From: DASYAE01 sp036501535
GTDB lineage: Bacteria; Actinomycetota; Actinomycetes; Streptomycetales; Catenulisporaceae
Direction: 5' to 3'
NCBI GenBank assembly: GCA_036501535.1
Contig: DASYAE010000224.1
Span: 1-15,529 of the forward strand
Length of the DNA stretch: 15,529 nucleotides
In this document: one piece after another, positions 1 through 6,790 of the stretch
Layout: the number at the start of each line of letters is the position of its first letter
Numbering within the stretch: position 1 is the stretch's first letter
Translations under genes and position numbers: made by a program
Notes under the pieces: generated by a model
Seen by the model: the letters and a program-made list of their open reading frames with translations, nothing else
What the model was told of the DNA's origin: nothing
Databases searched by the model: none

Positions 1-1
1 G

Positions 2-448
2 CAGTCCGCCGTGCTGCAGAATCCCCAGCCCTCCGGCGGCTACAACGTCGCGAACTGGGACGGCGTGGACGACGACCCGTCGTGGACCGCCAAGCAGTAC
101 GAGAACACCGCCAGCTACGACCTGAACGACTTCTCGCCCACGGCGCCGCTGTGGGACACCCAGGCCGCCGTCGCGGCACCCCCGGAGGAGGACGAGATGA
201 TCACCCTGTACGTGGACGCCGACCCGGCGAACCCGTCCGTCAACCAGGGCATCTGGCTGCTGTCCGGATCGCTCTACGTGCAGGTCGACGCCCCTGCCAC
301 CGAGCAGGCCCTGCTCGACGCCGGCATCAAGCAGGCCGCCATCAGTTTCGGGATGCACCAGGCGATCCTGGCCGCGTCGTCGAAGGCCGCGGCCGGCACC
401 ACGAGCGCGGTGTCCGCTGCCGCGCCGACCGGGTCGGCGGCAAGCTGA
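2..448 (+). CDS. C-terminal part of a lysozyme-like protein (5' partial)
   Basis: The reading frame is already open at the left edge (codons before the GTG at 11 are sense codons), so this is most likely the 3' end of a longer gene. Near the visible start, a YNVANWDG segment followed by KQYENTASYDLNDF resembles the last strand of GH25 or DUF1906-type glycan-hydrolase domains, where a W/KQY...G/S-YDLN-F pattern closes the barrel. After an Ala/Pro/Glu linker comes about 60 residues starting MITLYVDADP with alternating hydrophobic strands, then an Ala/Ser/Thr-rich tail. The catalytic part, if any, lies outside the window. A GH25 gene follows 31 bp downstream on the same strand, suggesting a shared transcript and a phage- or tail-lysin-like setting. 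I do not recognise the middle domain. The family assignment is an inference from a short match. Confidence 0.55.
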   Translation, partial: QSAVLQNPQPSGGYNVANWDGVDDDPSWTAKQYENTASYDLNDFSPTAPLWDTQAAVAAPPEEDEMITLYVDADPANPSVNQGIWLLSGSLYVQVDAPATEQALLDAGIKQAAISFGMHQAILAASSKAAAGTTSAVSAAAPTGSAAS

Positions 449-479
449 CCACATGTCAGGTGCGGCGTAGGCGGGCGCG

Positions 480-1199
480 ATGACGGTCTTCGGCATCGAC
501 ATCGCCTCGTACCAGGCGGGCCTGGAGCTGGCCGGGCTGGACGGGATCGACTTCGTGATCGCCAAGGCCACCGAGGCGGACGGCTACGCCAACCCGCACT
601 ACGCCGGCTGGCAGGCCGCGGCGCCGCGGGCCGGAAAGCTGTTCGCCTGGTACCACTTCCTGACCACCACGGCCGGCAGCGCGGCGCAGGCGGCGTGGAC
701 CGCGCGGCACGTCGACGGCGCGCTGCCGGGCATGCTCGACGTGGAGGCCACGGGCGGCTCGGCGCCGCGCCTGCCGGACGTGCTCGGGTACCTGGACGCG
801 GCCGAGGCGGCCGGGCTGCGGGTCAGGCTGGTGTACCTGCCGCGCTGGTACTGGCAGCGGATCGGCGCGCCCGACCTGGCGCCGCTCACTGCGCGCGGGA
901 TCGGGATCGTCAGCTCCCACTATCCGGTCGCGGCCCCCTCGGGCACCGCGCAGGGGTATGCCGCGGCCGGCGGGGACGCGGGCGTCGGCTGGCTGGCGTA
1001 CGGGAATGCCAGCCCGCTGATCTGGCAGTTCACCGACGCTGCGCCGCAGGGCGGGCAGAAGGTGGACGCCGACGCGTATCGCGGCAGCCGCGAGCAGTTC
1101 GCCGCGTTCCTCGCCGGCGGCGCGGCGCGTGCGCGGCCGCGCCCCGACCTGACGGAACCGCGGCACTCGCATCCGATGATCCGCCACAGGGACGCTTGA
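480..1199 (+). CDS. GH25 lysozyme-like muramidase
   Basis: This 239-residue protein looks like a glycoside hydrolase family 25 domain that cleaves the MurNAc-GlcNAc bond of peptidoglycan. It starts at once with the barrel strand FGIDIASYQ (Asp6). FVIAKATEADGYANPHY and FAWYHFL follow, then the catalytic D-x-E strand MLDVEA (Asp87, Glu89), and the closing IWQFTDAA...KVDADAY strand near residues 181-200, whose Asp is also typical. The C-terminal 25 residues are Arg/Pro/His-rich and probably disordered. There is no signal peptide, so the enzyme is cytoplasmic or delivered by a holin or tail structure, as in phage lysins. ATG at 480 is the first start matching the family's N-terminus; only a weak G-rich stretch precedes it. 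It lies 31 bp after the previous gene. The family call is firm; the phage origin is inference. Confidence 0.85.
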   Translation: MTVFGIDIASYQAGLELAGLDGIDFVIAKATEADGYANPHYAGWQAAAPRAGKLFAWYHFLTTTAGSAAQAAWTARHVDGALPGMLDVEATGGSAPRLPDVLGYLDAAEAAGLRVRLVYLPRWYWQRIGAPDLAPLTARGIGIVSSHYPVAAPSGTAQGYAAAGGDAGVGWLAYGNASPLIWQFTDAAPQGGQKVDADAYRGSREQFAAFLAGGAARARPRPDLTEPRHSHPMIRHRDA

Positions 1200-1225
1200 G
1201 ACCGGCCGCCGCCGCGCACCTGTCC

Positions 1226-1246
1226 ATATGATGCCATACATCACAT
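1226..1246. promoter_or_regulatory. A+T-rich inverted repeat, candidate operator upstream of the permease
   Basis: ATATGATG at 1226-1233 and CATCACAT at 1239-1246 are inverted copies (7 of 8 positions, including a perfect TGATG/CATCA core) around a 5-bp spacer. They sit in a short A+T-rich patch within very G+C-rich DNA. TATGAT at 1227-1232 also resembles a -10 hexamer, but no convincing -35 is visible. The site is about 140 bp ahead of the permease start, so it may be an operator or promoter for that gene. The binding protein is unknown. Confidence 0.4.
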
Positions 1247-1387
1247 AAGCCCCGCCGGCTGCCTGGTTTCGGGTCGGCCGCCCGGTGCGGGGCGGCCCGC
1301 GGCGGTCGACACGCCGGTGCGGGCCTCTTGCCGCGGGCACCTTCCAGCCCTACTTTCAACGCACCCTCGACCCTGGAAGGACCAGCG

Positions 1388-2875
1388 ATGACGACGCAGG
1401 ACGCGGCGCCCCCGGCCGGCGCTCCCACTCCCGCTCCGGCCTCCGGCGCCGTCGCGCACGAACGGCTGCGCGGCGGCACGCTCGGCATGGTCGACATCGC
1501 CGCGGCGACGATGGCCAACATCGGCCCGGCGATGAGCTTCTACTTCGGGTTCGCCTTCCTGGCCGTGACCGCGGGCGTCGCCTCGCCGCTGACGATCGTG
1601 GCGGCGGGCATCGCGGTCGCGCTGCTGGGCAACACGCTCTCCCAGTTCTCCCGCGCGCACCCGTCGGCCGGCGGGTTCATCACCTTCGTCGGCAAGAGCT
1701 TTGGGCCGACCAGCGCGGTGACCACCGCGCTGCTGGTGGGCACGGGCTACATCATCGCGATGTCGTCGGTGATCGCGATCTCCGGCGGGTTCCTGGAGAT
1801 CACGATCCAGTACTACGCGCCGGGCGTGAGCATCCCGTGGATCGTGTGGACGCTGATCCTGACCGCGCTGGCGGTGGCGCTGATGGTGCGCGGCGTGGCG
1901 GTCTCCACGAAGATCGCCGGGTTCTTCTTCGGCGTGGAGATGGTGGTGCTGGTGCTCGTCTCGATCATCGCGATCGCGAAGCACGGCGCGCACCTGTCCG
2001 CCACGCCGTTCGAGCCGAGCCACATCACCCACGGGTTCACCGGGCTGGCCGAGGGCTTCCCGCTGGCGGTGTACCTGTTCATCGGCTGGGAGAACTCGGC
2101 GGCGCTGGCCGAGGAGACCGCGGACCCGCGCCGCAACGTGGGCCGGGCGGTGTTCCTGTCGGTGGGCGTCATGTCGATCGCCTACATCCTGTTCGCCTAT
2201 GCGACGGTCACCGGTTTCGGCTACAACGTCACGACGCTGGGCAACGCGGCGATCCCGTTCGTCTCGGTGGCGCACGACGCGTTGGGCGCGGCGGTGTTCT
2301 TCGCGTACCTGGCGGGCATGACCTCGACCCTCGGCGCGCTGATCGCCGGGACGAACTCGCAGGCCCGCCTCGTGTTCAACGCCGGGCGCGAGGGGCTGCT
2401 GCCCTCGTTCATCGGCGCGGTGCACCCGACCCGGCGCACCCCGACCCGGGCGATCATCACGTTCGTGGCCATCTCGACGCTGATCATCGGCGGGTGGGGG
2501 CTCGGGCACCTGCTCGGGCACAACGGCGGGACGATGAACCCGGTGAACTTCTTCGCCGAGTCCTCCACGATGGGCACGATCCTGGTGCTGCTGGTGTACC
2601 TGGCCGCGAACCTGGCGCTGCCGGTGTACTACCGCAAGTACCGCCCGCAGGAGTTCTCCGTGGTGCGGCACCTGATCCTGCCGGTGATCGGCGCGCTGGC
2701 GATCATCGTGCCGCTGTACTACCTGGCCAAGCCGGGCCAGGCGCCGCCGTACGACTGGTTCCCGTACATCGCACTGGGGGTCCTGGTGCTGGCAGTTCTC
2801 TACGCGGTGGCGCTGGTGCGGCGCGACCCGTCGCTCGGCGACCGGGTCGGCTCGATCGTCGCGGACGCGGAGTAG
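1388..2875 (+). CDS. APC-family amino-acid permease
   Basis: This is a 495-residue integral membrane protein of the amino acid-polyamine-organocation (APC) superfamily, which takes up amino acids or related amines by proton or ion coupling. It shows about 12 hydrophobic segments. The first (LGMVDIAAATMANIGPAMSF) carries the small-residue helix break typical of the substrate site. The IGWENSAALAEETADPRRNVGRA segment in the middle matches the conserved APC stretch around TM6, followed by a charged loop. The start at 1388 is preferred over an upstream ATG at 1328 because GGAAGG lies at 1375-1380, 7 bp before it, and the residues between the two starts look non-coding. It ends 11 bp before the stop of the convergent TPR gene, leaving no room for a separate terminator. 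The substrate cannot be told from sequence. No metabolic gene lies next to it. Confidence 0.88.
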   Translation: MTTQDAAPPAGAPTPAPASGAVAHERLRGGTLGMVDIAAATMANIGPAMSFYFGFAFLAVTAGVASPLTIVAAGIAVALLGNTLSQFSRAHPSAGGFITFVGKSFGPTSAVTTALLVGTGYIIAMSSVIAISGGFLEITIQYYAPGVSIPWIVWTLILTALAVALMVRGVAVSTKIAGFFFGVEMVVLVLVSIIAIAKHGAHLSATPFEPSHITHGFTGLAEGFPLAVYLFIGWENSAALAEETADPRRNVGRAVFLSVGVMSIAYILFAYATVTGFGYNVTTLGNAAIPFVSVAHDALGAAVFFAYLAGMTSTLGALIAGTNSQARLVFNAGREGLLPSFIGAVHPTRRTPTRAIITFVAISTLIIGGWGLGHLLGHNGGTMNPVNFFAESSTMGTILVLLVYLAANLALPVYYRKYRPQEFSVVRHLILPVIGALAIIVPLYYLAKPGQAPPYDWFPYIALGVLVLAVLYAVALVRRDPSLGDRVGSIVADAE

Positions 2876-2886
2876 GGCGCCGCCTA

Positions 2887-4695
2887 TTAGTGCTCGTCCT
2901 CGGCGGCCTGTGCAAGAAGGGTGCGCAGCGAGGTGACGACGTCCGGTTCGAGCCAGGCGCAGGCCAGTGTCAGCCGGCACAGTGACTGCAGGATGGTGAC
3001 CGGCCGGGTCGTGGCCGCGTCCACGGCCCGGTCGAGCCGCGCCACCAGCTGCTCGGCCACCTCGGCCCGGGTCGGGGGGCAGGCCCAGCCGGTGGCGACC
3101 AGGGCCATCGCGGCGGCCTCGCAGACCCAGTCCTCCACGCCGTCGAGCAGGTCCAGCAGGACGGCGCGCCGCTCGGAGTCGGCCCACGGCTGGTCGGTGC
3201 GGTGGTGGGCGATGCCGGTGCAGGCGAGGGCCTGGACCGCGCGCAGCCACACGTCGGGGGCCTTGGCCGCGTACCCGTTGGTCCACGGTGCCCGGTCCGG
3301 GGCCGGCGGGTGGACCAGCAGCCCCAGCAGGTCGGCGACGGGCAGTTCGCCGAGCGGGGCCGCCCGCGCGTGCAGGGCGGCCGGGGACGCCCACTGGGGT
3401 GTGGCCAGCTCGCAGGCCAGCGCGAGCGCGTGCTGCGAGGCGGGCGGTACGGCCGGCAGCGGCGTGGTGCCCTCGTAGCGCCAGACCCGGGTGTGGACCT
3501 CGCGGGTCGCGTGGCGCGGGTCGGGCGTGCCGGCCTGGGCGGCGGTGATCTCCAGCGCCGGCAGGGCCAGCCGCGCGGCGAGGCCGGCGCTCGGCGGCTC
3601 GATGCCGGAGAGCTCCACGCGCACGGGGGACGGGTATCCGGGGCCGAAGCGCTCGAGGGCCATGTGCATCGCGTTGGTCACCGCTTCGGTGGCCTGGTCG
3701 GGCCGGCCGAGCCACGCCCTGCCGTGGCAGCGGCTGTGCAGCAGGTAGGCGGCGTAGTCGTGGTCGGGGTGGCGCTGGAGGTGCTCGTGCAGGGCGAGCA
3801 GGTGGCGGGCGTCGGGCGCGATCTGGTAGCGCAGGGCATGGATCGCGGGGGCGGCCTTCTCGTGCTCCGGTTCGCGCTGCAGGACCTGCTCGAGCACCGT
3901 GATGCCCTCCTGCGGCCGGTTCTGCGCGGCGAGCGTCTCGGCCAGGTCGACCGCGAGGTAGGACTGGGAGGGGTCGGCGCGGCAGGTCGCGCGCCACAGC
4001 TCGATCGTCTCCTCGGGCCGCCCGGCCCGGCGCAGGGCGCTGCCGAGCATCACCACGCCCAGCGCGTCGCCGGTCGGCTCGAACCGGAAGTCCCGGGCGG
4101 CGCTCGCCCAGGCGATCGCGGTGTCCAGGTCGTCCATCCGGCGCGCCAGGCTCGAGGCCATCGTCGCGAGGTGCAGGTCGTCCGGGTGCACCGCGACCGC
4201 CTGCTTGACCAGGGCGTAGTAGGGCTCGATGGCCGTGCGCTCGGCCTGGTCGGCCGGATCGCCGATGCCCTGCGTCACGTTCGCCAGCGACGTGGCCAGC
4301 GCGCCGGGGTCCAGCGCCTCGGCCAGGCCCGGGCGGGCCAGCCAGGCCACCGATGCCCACGCGCGCGCCGGGACCGCGTTGATGACCTCGCTGAGCAGCA
4401 CGACCGCGTCGCTCTCCCGGCCGGCCGCGGCCAGCAGCGCCGCGCGGCAGGCCAGCGCCCCGGCGTAGCGGCGCTGCTCGGGGAAGAGCGCGAGCGCCGC
4501 CTGCGGGCCGCCGGCGCGGGCGGCCAGCCGCGCCAGGGCCTCGTAGCCCTCCGGCAGCGCGGGGTCGTTGCCGACCGCGCCGCCCACGTGGCCCGCGGCG
4601 TGTTCGAGGTCGTCGCCGTCGAGGTTCAGCCGGGCGAACGCCGCCTCGCCCTCGGCCTGCAGCCGGTCCTCGTCGTCTGTGCCGGGTTCTCCCAT
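2887..4695 (-). CDS. TPR / helical-repeat protein
   Basis: This cytoplasmic protein of about 602 residues is built almost wholly of Ala/Leu-rich helix pairs. The N-terminal two thirds contain degenerate tetratricopeptide repeats, for example around RYAGALACRAALLAAAGRESDAV and LGSALRRAGRPEETIELWRA, then AETLAAQNRPQEGITVLEQVL. The C-terminal part, from about PDVWLRAVQALACTG, looks like HEAT-type helices. There is no enzyme motif, signal peptide or membrane segment, so a scaffold or protein-binding role is the safest statement. The start is uncertain: GTG at 4713 (608 residues) directly abuts GGAGG at 4714-4718, which is too close. ATG at 4695 is 18 bp from it, which is too far. I prefer the ATG. 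A possible minus-strand -10, TATAGC, lies at 4746-4751. The gene converges on the permease. Its partners are unknown. Confidence 0.72.
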   Translation of the reverse strand: MGEPGTDDEDRLQAEGEAAFARLNLDGDDLEHAAGHVGGAVGNDPALPEGYEALARLAARAGGPQAALALFPEQRRYAGALACRAALLAAAGRESDAVVLLSEVINAVPARAWASVAWLARPGLAEALDPGALATSLANVTQGIGDPADQAERTAIEPYYALVKQAVAVHPDDLHLATMASSLARRMDDLDTAIAWASAARDFRFEPTGDALGVVMLGSALRRAGRPEETIELWRATCRADPSQSYLAVDLAETLAAQNRPQEGITVLEQVLQREPEHEKAAPAIHALRYQIAPDARHLLALHEHLQRHPDHDYAAYLLHSRCHGRAWLGRPDQATEAVTNAMHMALERFGPGYPSPVRVELSGIEPPSAGLAARLALPALEITAAQAGTPDPRHATREVHTRVWRYEGTTPLPAVPPASQHALALACELATPQWASPAALHARAAPLGELPVADLLGLLVHPPAPDRAPWTNGYAAKAPDVWLRAVQALACTGIAHHRTDQPWADSERRAVLLDLLDGVEDWVCEAAAMALVATGWACPPTRAEVAEQLVARLDRAVDAATTRPVTILQSLCRLTLACAWLEPDVVTSLRTLLAQAAEDEH

Positions 4696-4778
4696 GATGT
4701 GCGCCGCGCCCACCCTCCGTGCCGCGTGTCGGTTTCGGCGTGCAGGCTATAGGGATTCGCCGGGCCGGGCGTCGCCGC

Positions 4779-4800
4779 GCGGTGTCAGAGCGGTGTCAGA
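4779..4800. repeat. Perfect 11-bp tandem duplication spanning the stop of the XRE-cupin gene
   Basis: GCGGTGTCAGA occurs twice head to tail, at 4779-4789 and 4790-4800. The copy at 4790-4800 contains the stop codon (TGA on the minus strand, 4796-4798) of the regulator gene; the other lies just beyond it. It looks like a short slippage duplication. Confidence 0.85.
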
Positions 4801-5374
4801 CGTATTCCAGGACCATCACCGCGGTGGTCGAGGGTTCGAGGGCTTCGAAGATGTGGGGCGCGTCGCCGGGGTAGGTGATGTAGTCGCCGGGGTTCAGGCG
4901 CACCGGGTCGTCGGTCGGCCCGGCCAGCGCCCGGCCCGCGGCGATCATGACGTGCTCGACGGTGCCGGCCGTGTGCGGCTCGGAGGAGCGCGGCGGGCCG
5001 GGCTGCGCGGCGATCCAGTAGATGTCGCGGCGCGCCCCGGGCGTGCTGGAGGCCAGCAGGGTGGCGGAGTAGCTGGCCTTCTCGGAGAAGGTGACCGGCC
5101 CCTCGCCGGCGCGCACGACGCGCACCTGGCCGTGCGGCGGGTCGACCAGCCGGCTGAACGGCACGCCGAGCGCGACGGCCAGCGCCCAGAGCGTCTCCGC
5201 GCTCGGATTGCCCAGGCCCGCCTCGAGCTGGGAGAGCGTCGACTTGCCGATGCCGGCGCGGCGGGCCAGCTCCGCCATGGACAGCCCGGCCCGCTCGCGC
5301 TCGCCGCGGATCGACGCGGCGATCCGGCTGATCAGGCCGGCGGGCTGGTACGGGCCGGGCGCGCCCTCGTCCAT
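4796..5374 (-). CDS. XRE-family regulator with C-terminal cupin domain
   Basis: The protein is 192 residues, the usual length for HTH-cupin regulators. Residues about 15-72 form a lambda-repressor-like helix-turn-helix (LSMAELARRAGIGKSTLSQLEAGLGNPSAETLWALA). Residues about 115-190 form a small beta-barrel cupin with HTAGTVEHVMI and LNPGDYITYPGDAPHIFEAL, which probably senses a small ligand. It is divergent from azlCD and most likely controls that exporter and itself. ATG at 5374 is chosen because GGAG lies at 5382-5385, 7 bp upstream, and a minus-strand -10, TACAAT, at 5430-5435 would start the mRNA near 5423. Upstream in-frame ATGs at 5431 and 5443 fall in the promoter. Azaleucine-export operons are known with other regulator classes (AzlB in Bacillus is Lrp-type). 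The family is clear; the target is inferred from position. Confidence 0.86.
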   Translation of the reverse strand: MDEGAPGPYQPAGLISRIAASIRGERERAGLSMAELARRAGIGKSTLSQLEAGLGNPSAETLWALAVALGVPFSRLVDPPHGQVRVVRAGEGPVTFSEKASYSATLLASSTPGARRDIYWIAAQPGPPRSSEPHTAGTVEHVMIAAGRALAGPTDDPVRLNPGDYITYPGDAPHIFEALEPSTTAVMVLEYV

Positions 5375-5375
5375 G

Positions 5376-5430
5376 CGTTCGCTCCAGTGGTCGATTCGTT
5401 CGGGTTGACGAACGCCCGAAGGTGCGTTCA
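5376..5430. promoter_or_regulatory. CGTTCG boxes: candidate operator between the regulator and azlC
   Basis: CGTTCG occurs at 5376-5381 and 5397-5402, its reverse complement CGAACG at 5409-5414, and a near copy CGTTCA at 5425-5430. The second and third form a perfect inverted repeat, CGTTCG-N6-CGAACG. An overlapping repeat, TTCGGG-N10-CCCGAA, spans 5399-5420. The boxes cover the azlC -35 and the ribosome site of the regulator. A protein bound here could block both divergent genes. Binding by the neighbouring XRE protein is inferred. Confidence 0.55.
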
Positions 5431-5434
5431 TTGT
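5405..5434 (+). promoter_or_regulatory. azlC promoter, predicted leaderless
   Basis: TTGACG (5405-5410, five of six consensus bases) and CATTGT (5429-5434) are separated by 18 bp. Transcription should begin about 7-8 bp past the -10, at or next to the azlC ATG at 5442. No Shine-Dalgarno sequence precedes that ATG, which fits a leaderless mRNA. Confidence 0.5.
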
Positions 5435-5435
5435 A
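5430..5435 (-). promoter_or_regulatory. -10 box of the XRE-cupin gene
   Basis: Read on the minus strand, 5435-5430 is TACAAT, one base from consensus TATAAT. It overlaps the azlC -10 on the other strand by five bases. It would give a leader of about 48 nt ending in the GGAG site before ATG 5374. No good -35 is visible. Confidence 0.45.
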
Positions 5436-5441
5436 GTGGAC

Positions 5442-6263
5442 ATGGGTTCGATATGGCGAACACCGCGCCGCTCACTGCACGGATCACTGCACCGACTCCT
5501 CGGGCGCGGCACGCTGCGCGACATCGGCCTGGTCTGCCTCGCGGACGGCGTCGTCGGGCTCTCCTTCGGCGCGGTCGCGGTGGCCGGCGGCCTGCCGGCG
5601 TGGGTGCCGATCGCCCTCTCGCTGCTGGTCTTCGCCGGCGGCTCGCAGATCGCCATGGTCGGGATTGTGCTGGCCGGCGGCGGGGCGTTCGCCGCCGCGC
5701 TCTCCGGCCTGGTGCTCAACACCCGGCTGATGCCCTACGGCCTGGCCGTCGCCGACGTGCTCGGCGGCAACCGGTGGCTGCGCCTGCTCGGCGCGCACCT
5801 GGTCACCGACGAGTCCACCGCGTTCGCGTTGCGCCACAGCGAGCGGCCGCGGCGCCGCGCGGTGTTCTGGGCGTGCGGGCTGGCCCTGTTCGCCTCGTGG
5901 AACGGCGCGGTGGCGCTCGGCGCGCTGCTGGTCGGGTCGCTGGGCAACGGCGACGCCCTGGGCCTGGACACCGCGTTCCCCGCCGTGCTGCTCGCCCTCG
6001 TGCTACCCGCCCTATCCGGCGACCGCGCCCTGAGCACAGCGGCAGTGACCGGCGCGGCGCTCGCCGTCGCGACCACGCCGCTGCTTCCGGCCGGCGTGCC
6101 GCTACTGCTCGCGCTGGCCGCCGTCGCCCTGCTCGTGCGGCGCGCGCCCACCGGCGGCACGCACCCCGACAACCCCTCTGGGCCCGCTTCCGGGCCCGCT
6201 GACGCCGTGTCACCCGACCCGGCGTCAGATCTTCTGCTCGTGACCGCGGAAACGGACCGCTGA
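5442..6263 (+). CDS. azlC: AzlC-family branched-chain amino-acid exporter, large subunit
   Basis: This 273-residue inner-membrane protein belongs to the AzlC (LIV-E/YgaZ) family, which with AzlD (YgaH-like) exports branched-chain amino acids and their analogues. After a basic N-terminus come the family segments GLVCLADGVVGLSFGAVAVAGG, LLVFAGGSQIAMVGIVLAGGG and LSGLVLNTRLMPYGLAVA. LLGAHLVTDESTAFAL follows and then further membrane helices. The last 45 residues (Pro/Gly/Asp-rich) look like an unstructured cytoplasmic tail, longer than I would expect. ATG 5442 is chosen over GTG 5436 because of the predicted leaderless promoter. The stop overlaps the azlD start by one base (TGATG at 6261-6265), so the two subunits are probably translationally coupled. 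Confidence 0.9.
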   Translation: MGSIWRTPRRSLHGSLHRLLGRGTLRDIGLVCLADGVVGLSFGAVAVAGGLPAWVPIALSLLVFAGGSQIAMVGIVLAGGGAFAAALSGLVLNTRLMPYGLAVADVLGGNRWLRLLGAHLVTDESTAFALRHSERPRRRAVFWACGLALFASWNGAVALGALLVGSLGNGDALGLDTAFPAVLLALVLPALSGDRALSTAAVTGAALAVATTPLLPAGVPLLLALAAVALLVRRAPTGGTHPDNPSGPASGPADAVSPDPASDLLLVTAETDR

Positions 6264-6571
6264 TGCCCCTGCTCGCCATCCTGCTGCTGGCCGGCGGCAC
6301 CTACGCGCTGCGCGTGGCCGGCCTGACGTTCCCCACCCGGCTGCGCCTCTCGGCCCGCGCCCAGCGGCTGCTGGCCGGCGCCGCCACGGTGCTGCTGCTC
6401 GCCCTGGCCGCCACCTCCGCGCTGACCGAGGGCCAGCACTTCGCCGGCTGGGCCCGCCCGGCCGGGGTCCTGGTCGGCGCTCTGCTCGCGGCGCGCCGCG
6501 CGCCGTTCCCGGCCGTCGTGGCGGCCGCCGTCGCGTCCACCGCCCTGCTGCGCCTGGCCGGAGTCGCGTGA
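6263..6571 (+). CDS. azlD: AzlD-family small subunit of branched-chain amino-acid exporter
   Basis: The product is a 102-residue hydrophobic protein with three to four membrane helices. It has the AzlD-type beginning LLAILLLAGGTYALRVAGLTFPTRLRLSARAQRLLAGA, followed by a central helix (TVLLLALAATSAL) and a terminal VVAAAVASTALLRLAG helix. It is thought to form the export complex with AzlC. Its ATG shares a base with the azlC stop codon, so no separate ribosome site is needed. It is the last gene of the two-gene operon. Confidence 0.87.
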   Translation: MPLLAILLLAGGTYALRVAGLTFPTRLRLSARAQRLLAGAATVLLLALAATSALTEGQHFAGWARPAGVLVGALLAARRAPFPAVVAAAVASTALLRLAGVA

Positions 6572-6738
6572 CGCGCCACCCGGCCCCGGCCGCACGCAGC
6601 TGATCGGCGCCGACCCTCCTGTGCAAGTTCCACCCGCACCGGCCCCGGCGGCGTGCCGTCCGCGCAGGTCGGGGCCGAATCGCAGGGCGGGGCGGTGACG
6701 AGAAAGTCAGTGGTCTTCCTGCCGCATTGACGGAGGGT

Positions 6739-6783
6739 TAGCTTCACCGGCGCGGCCGCACCAACTCGTTCGACGCCCGGGAG
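6739..6783 (+). promoter_or_regulatory. Possible promoter and ribosome binding site of the cellulase
   Basis: The 219-bp gap between azlD and the cellulase holds no gene I can support. TAGCTT at 6739-6744 fits the actinobacterial TANNNT -10 pattern, though no clear -35 precedes it. GGGAG at 6779-6783 lies 7 bp before the cellulase ATG and is a convincing ribosome site. I found no CebR-like operator. Confidence 0.35.
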
Positions 6784-6790
6784 TCCCGTC

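Noticed and set aside
1241..4360. Minus-strand open frame of about 1039 codons across the permease and part of the TPR gene
   Set aside because: Same antisense or alternate-frame effect: Arg/His/Asp-rich composition, no start signal and no recognisable family. It would overlap two well-supported genes.
5375..5722. N-terminal extension of the XRE-cupin regulator into azlC
   Set aside because: The extra residues are antisense to azlC and low in complexity. A GGAG site 7 bp before ATG 5374 and a TACAAT -10 upstream fix the shorter start.
6572..6790. Possible small gene or RNA between azlD and the cellulase
   Set aside because: Only short open frames without ribosome sites, and only short G+C stems such as CGGCC-CC-GGCCG, which are common by chance in such DNA.
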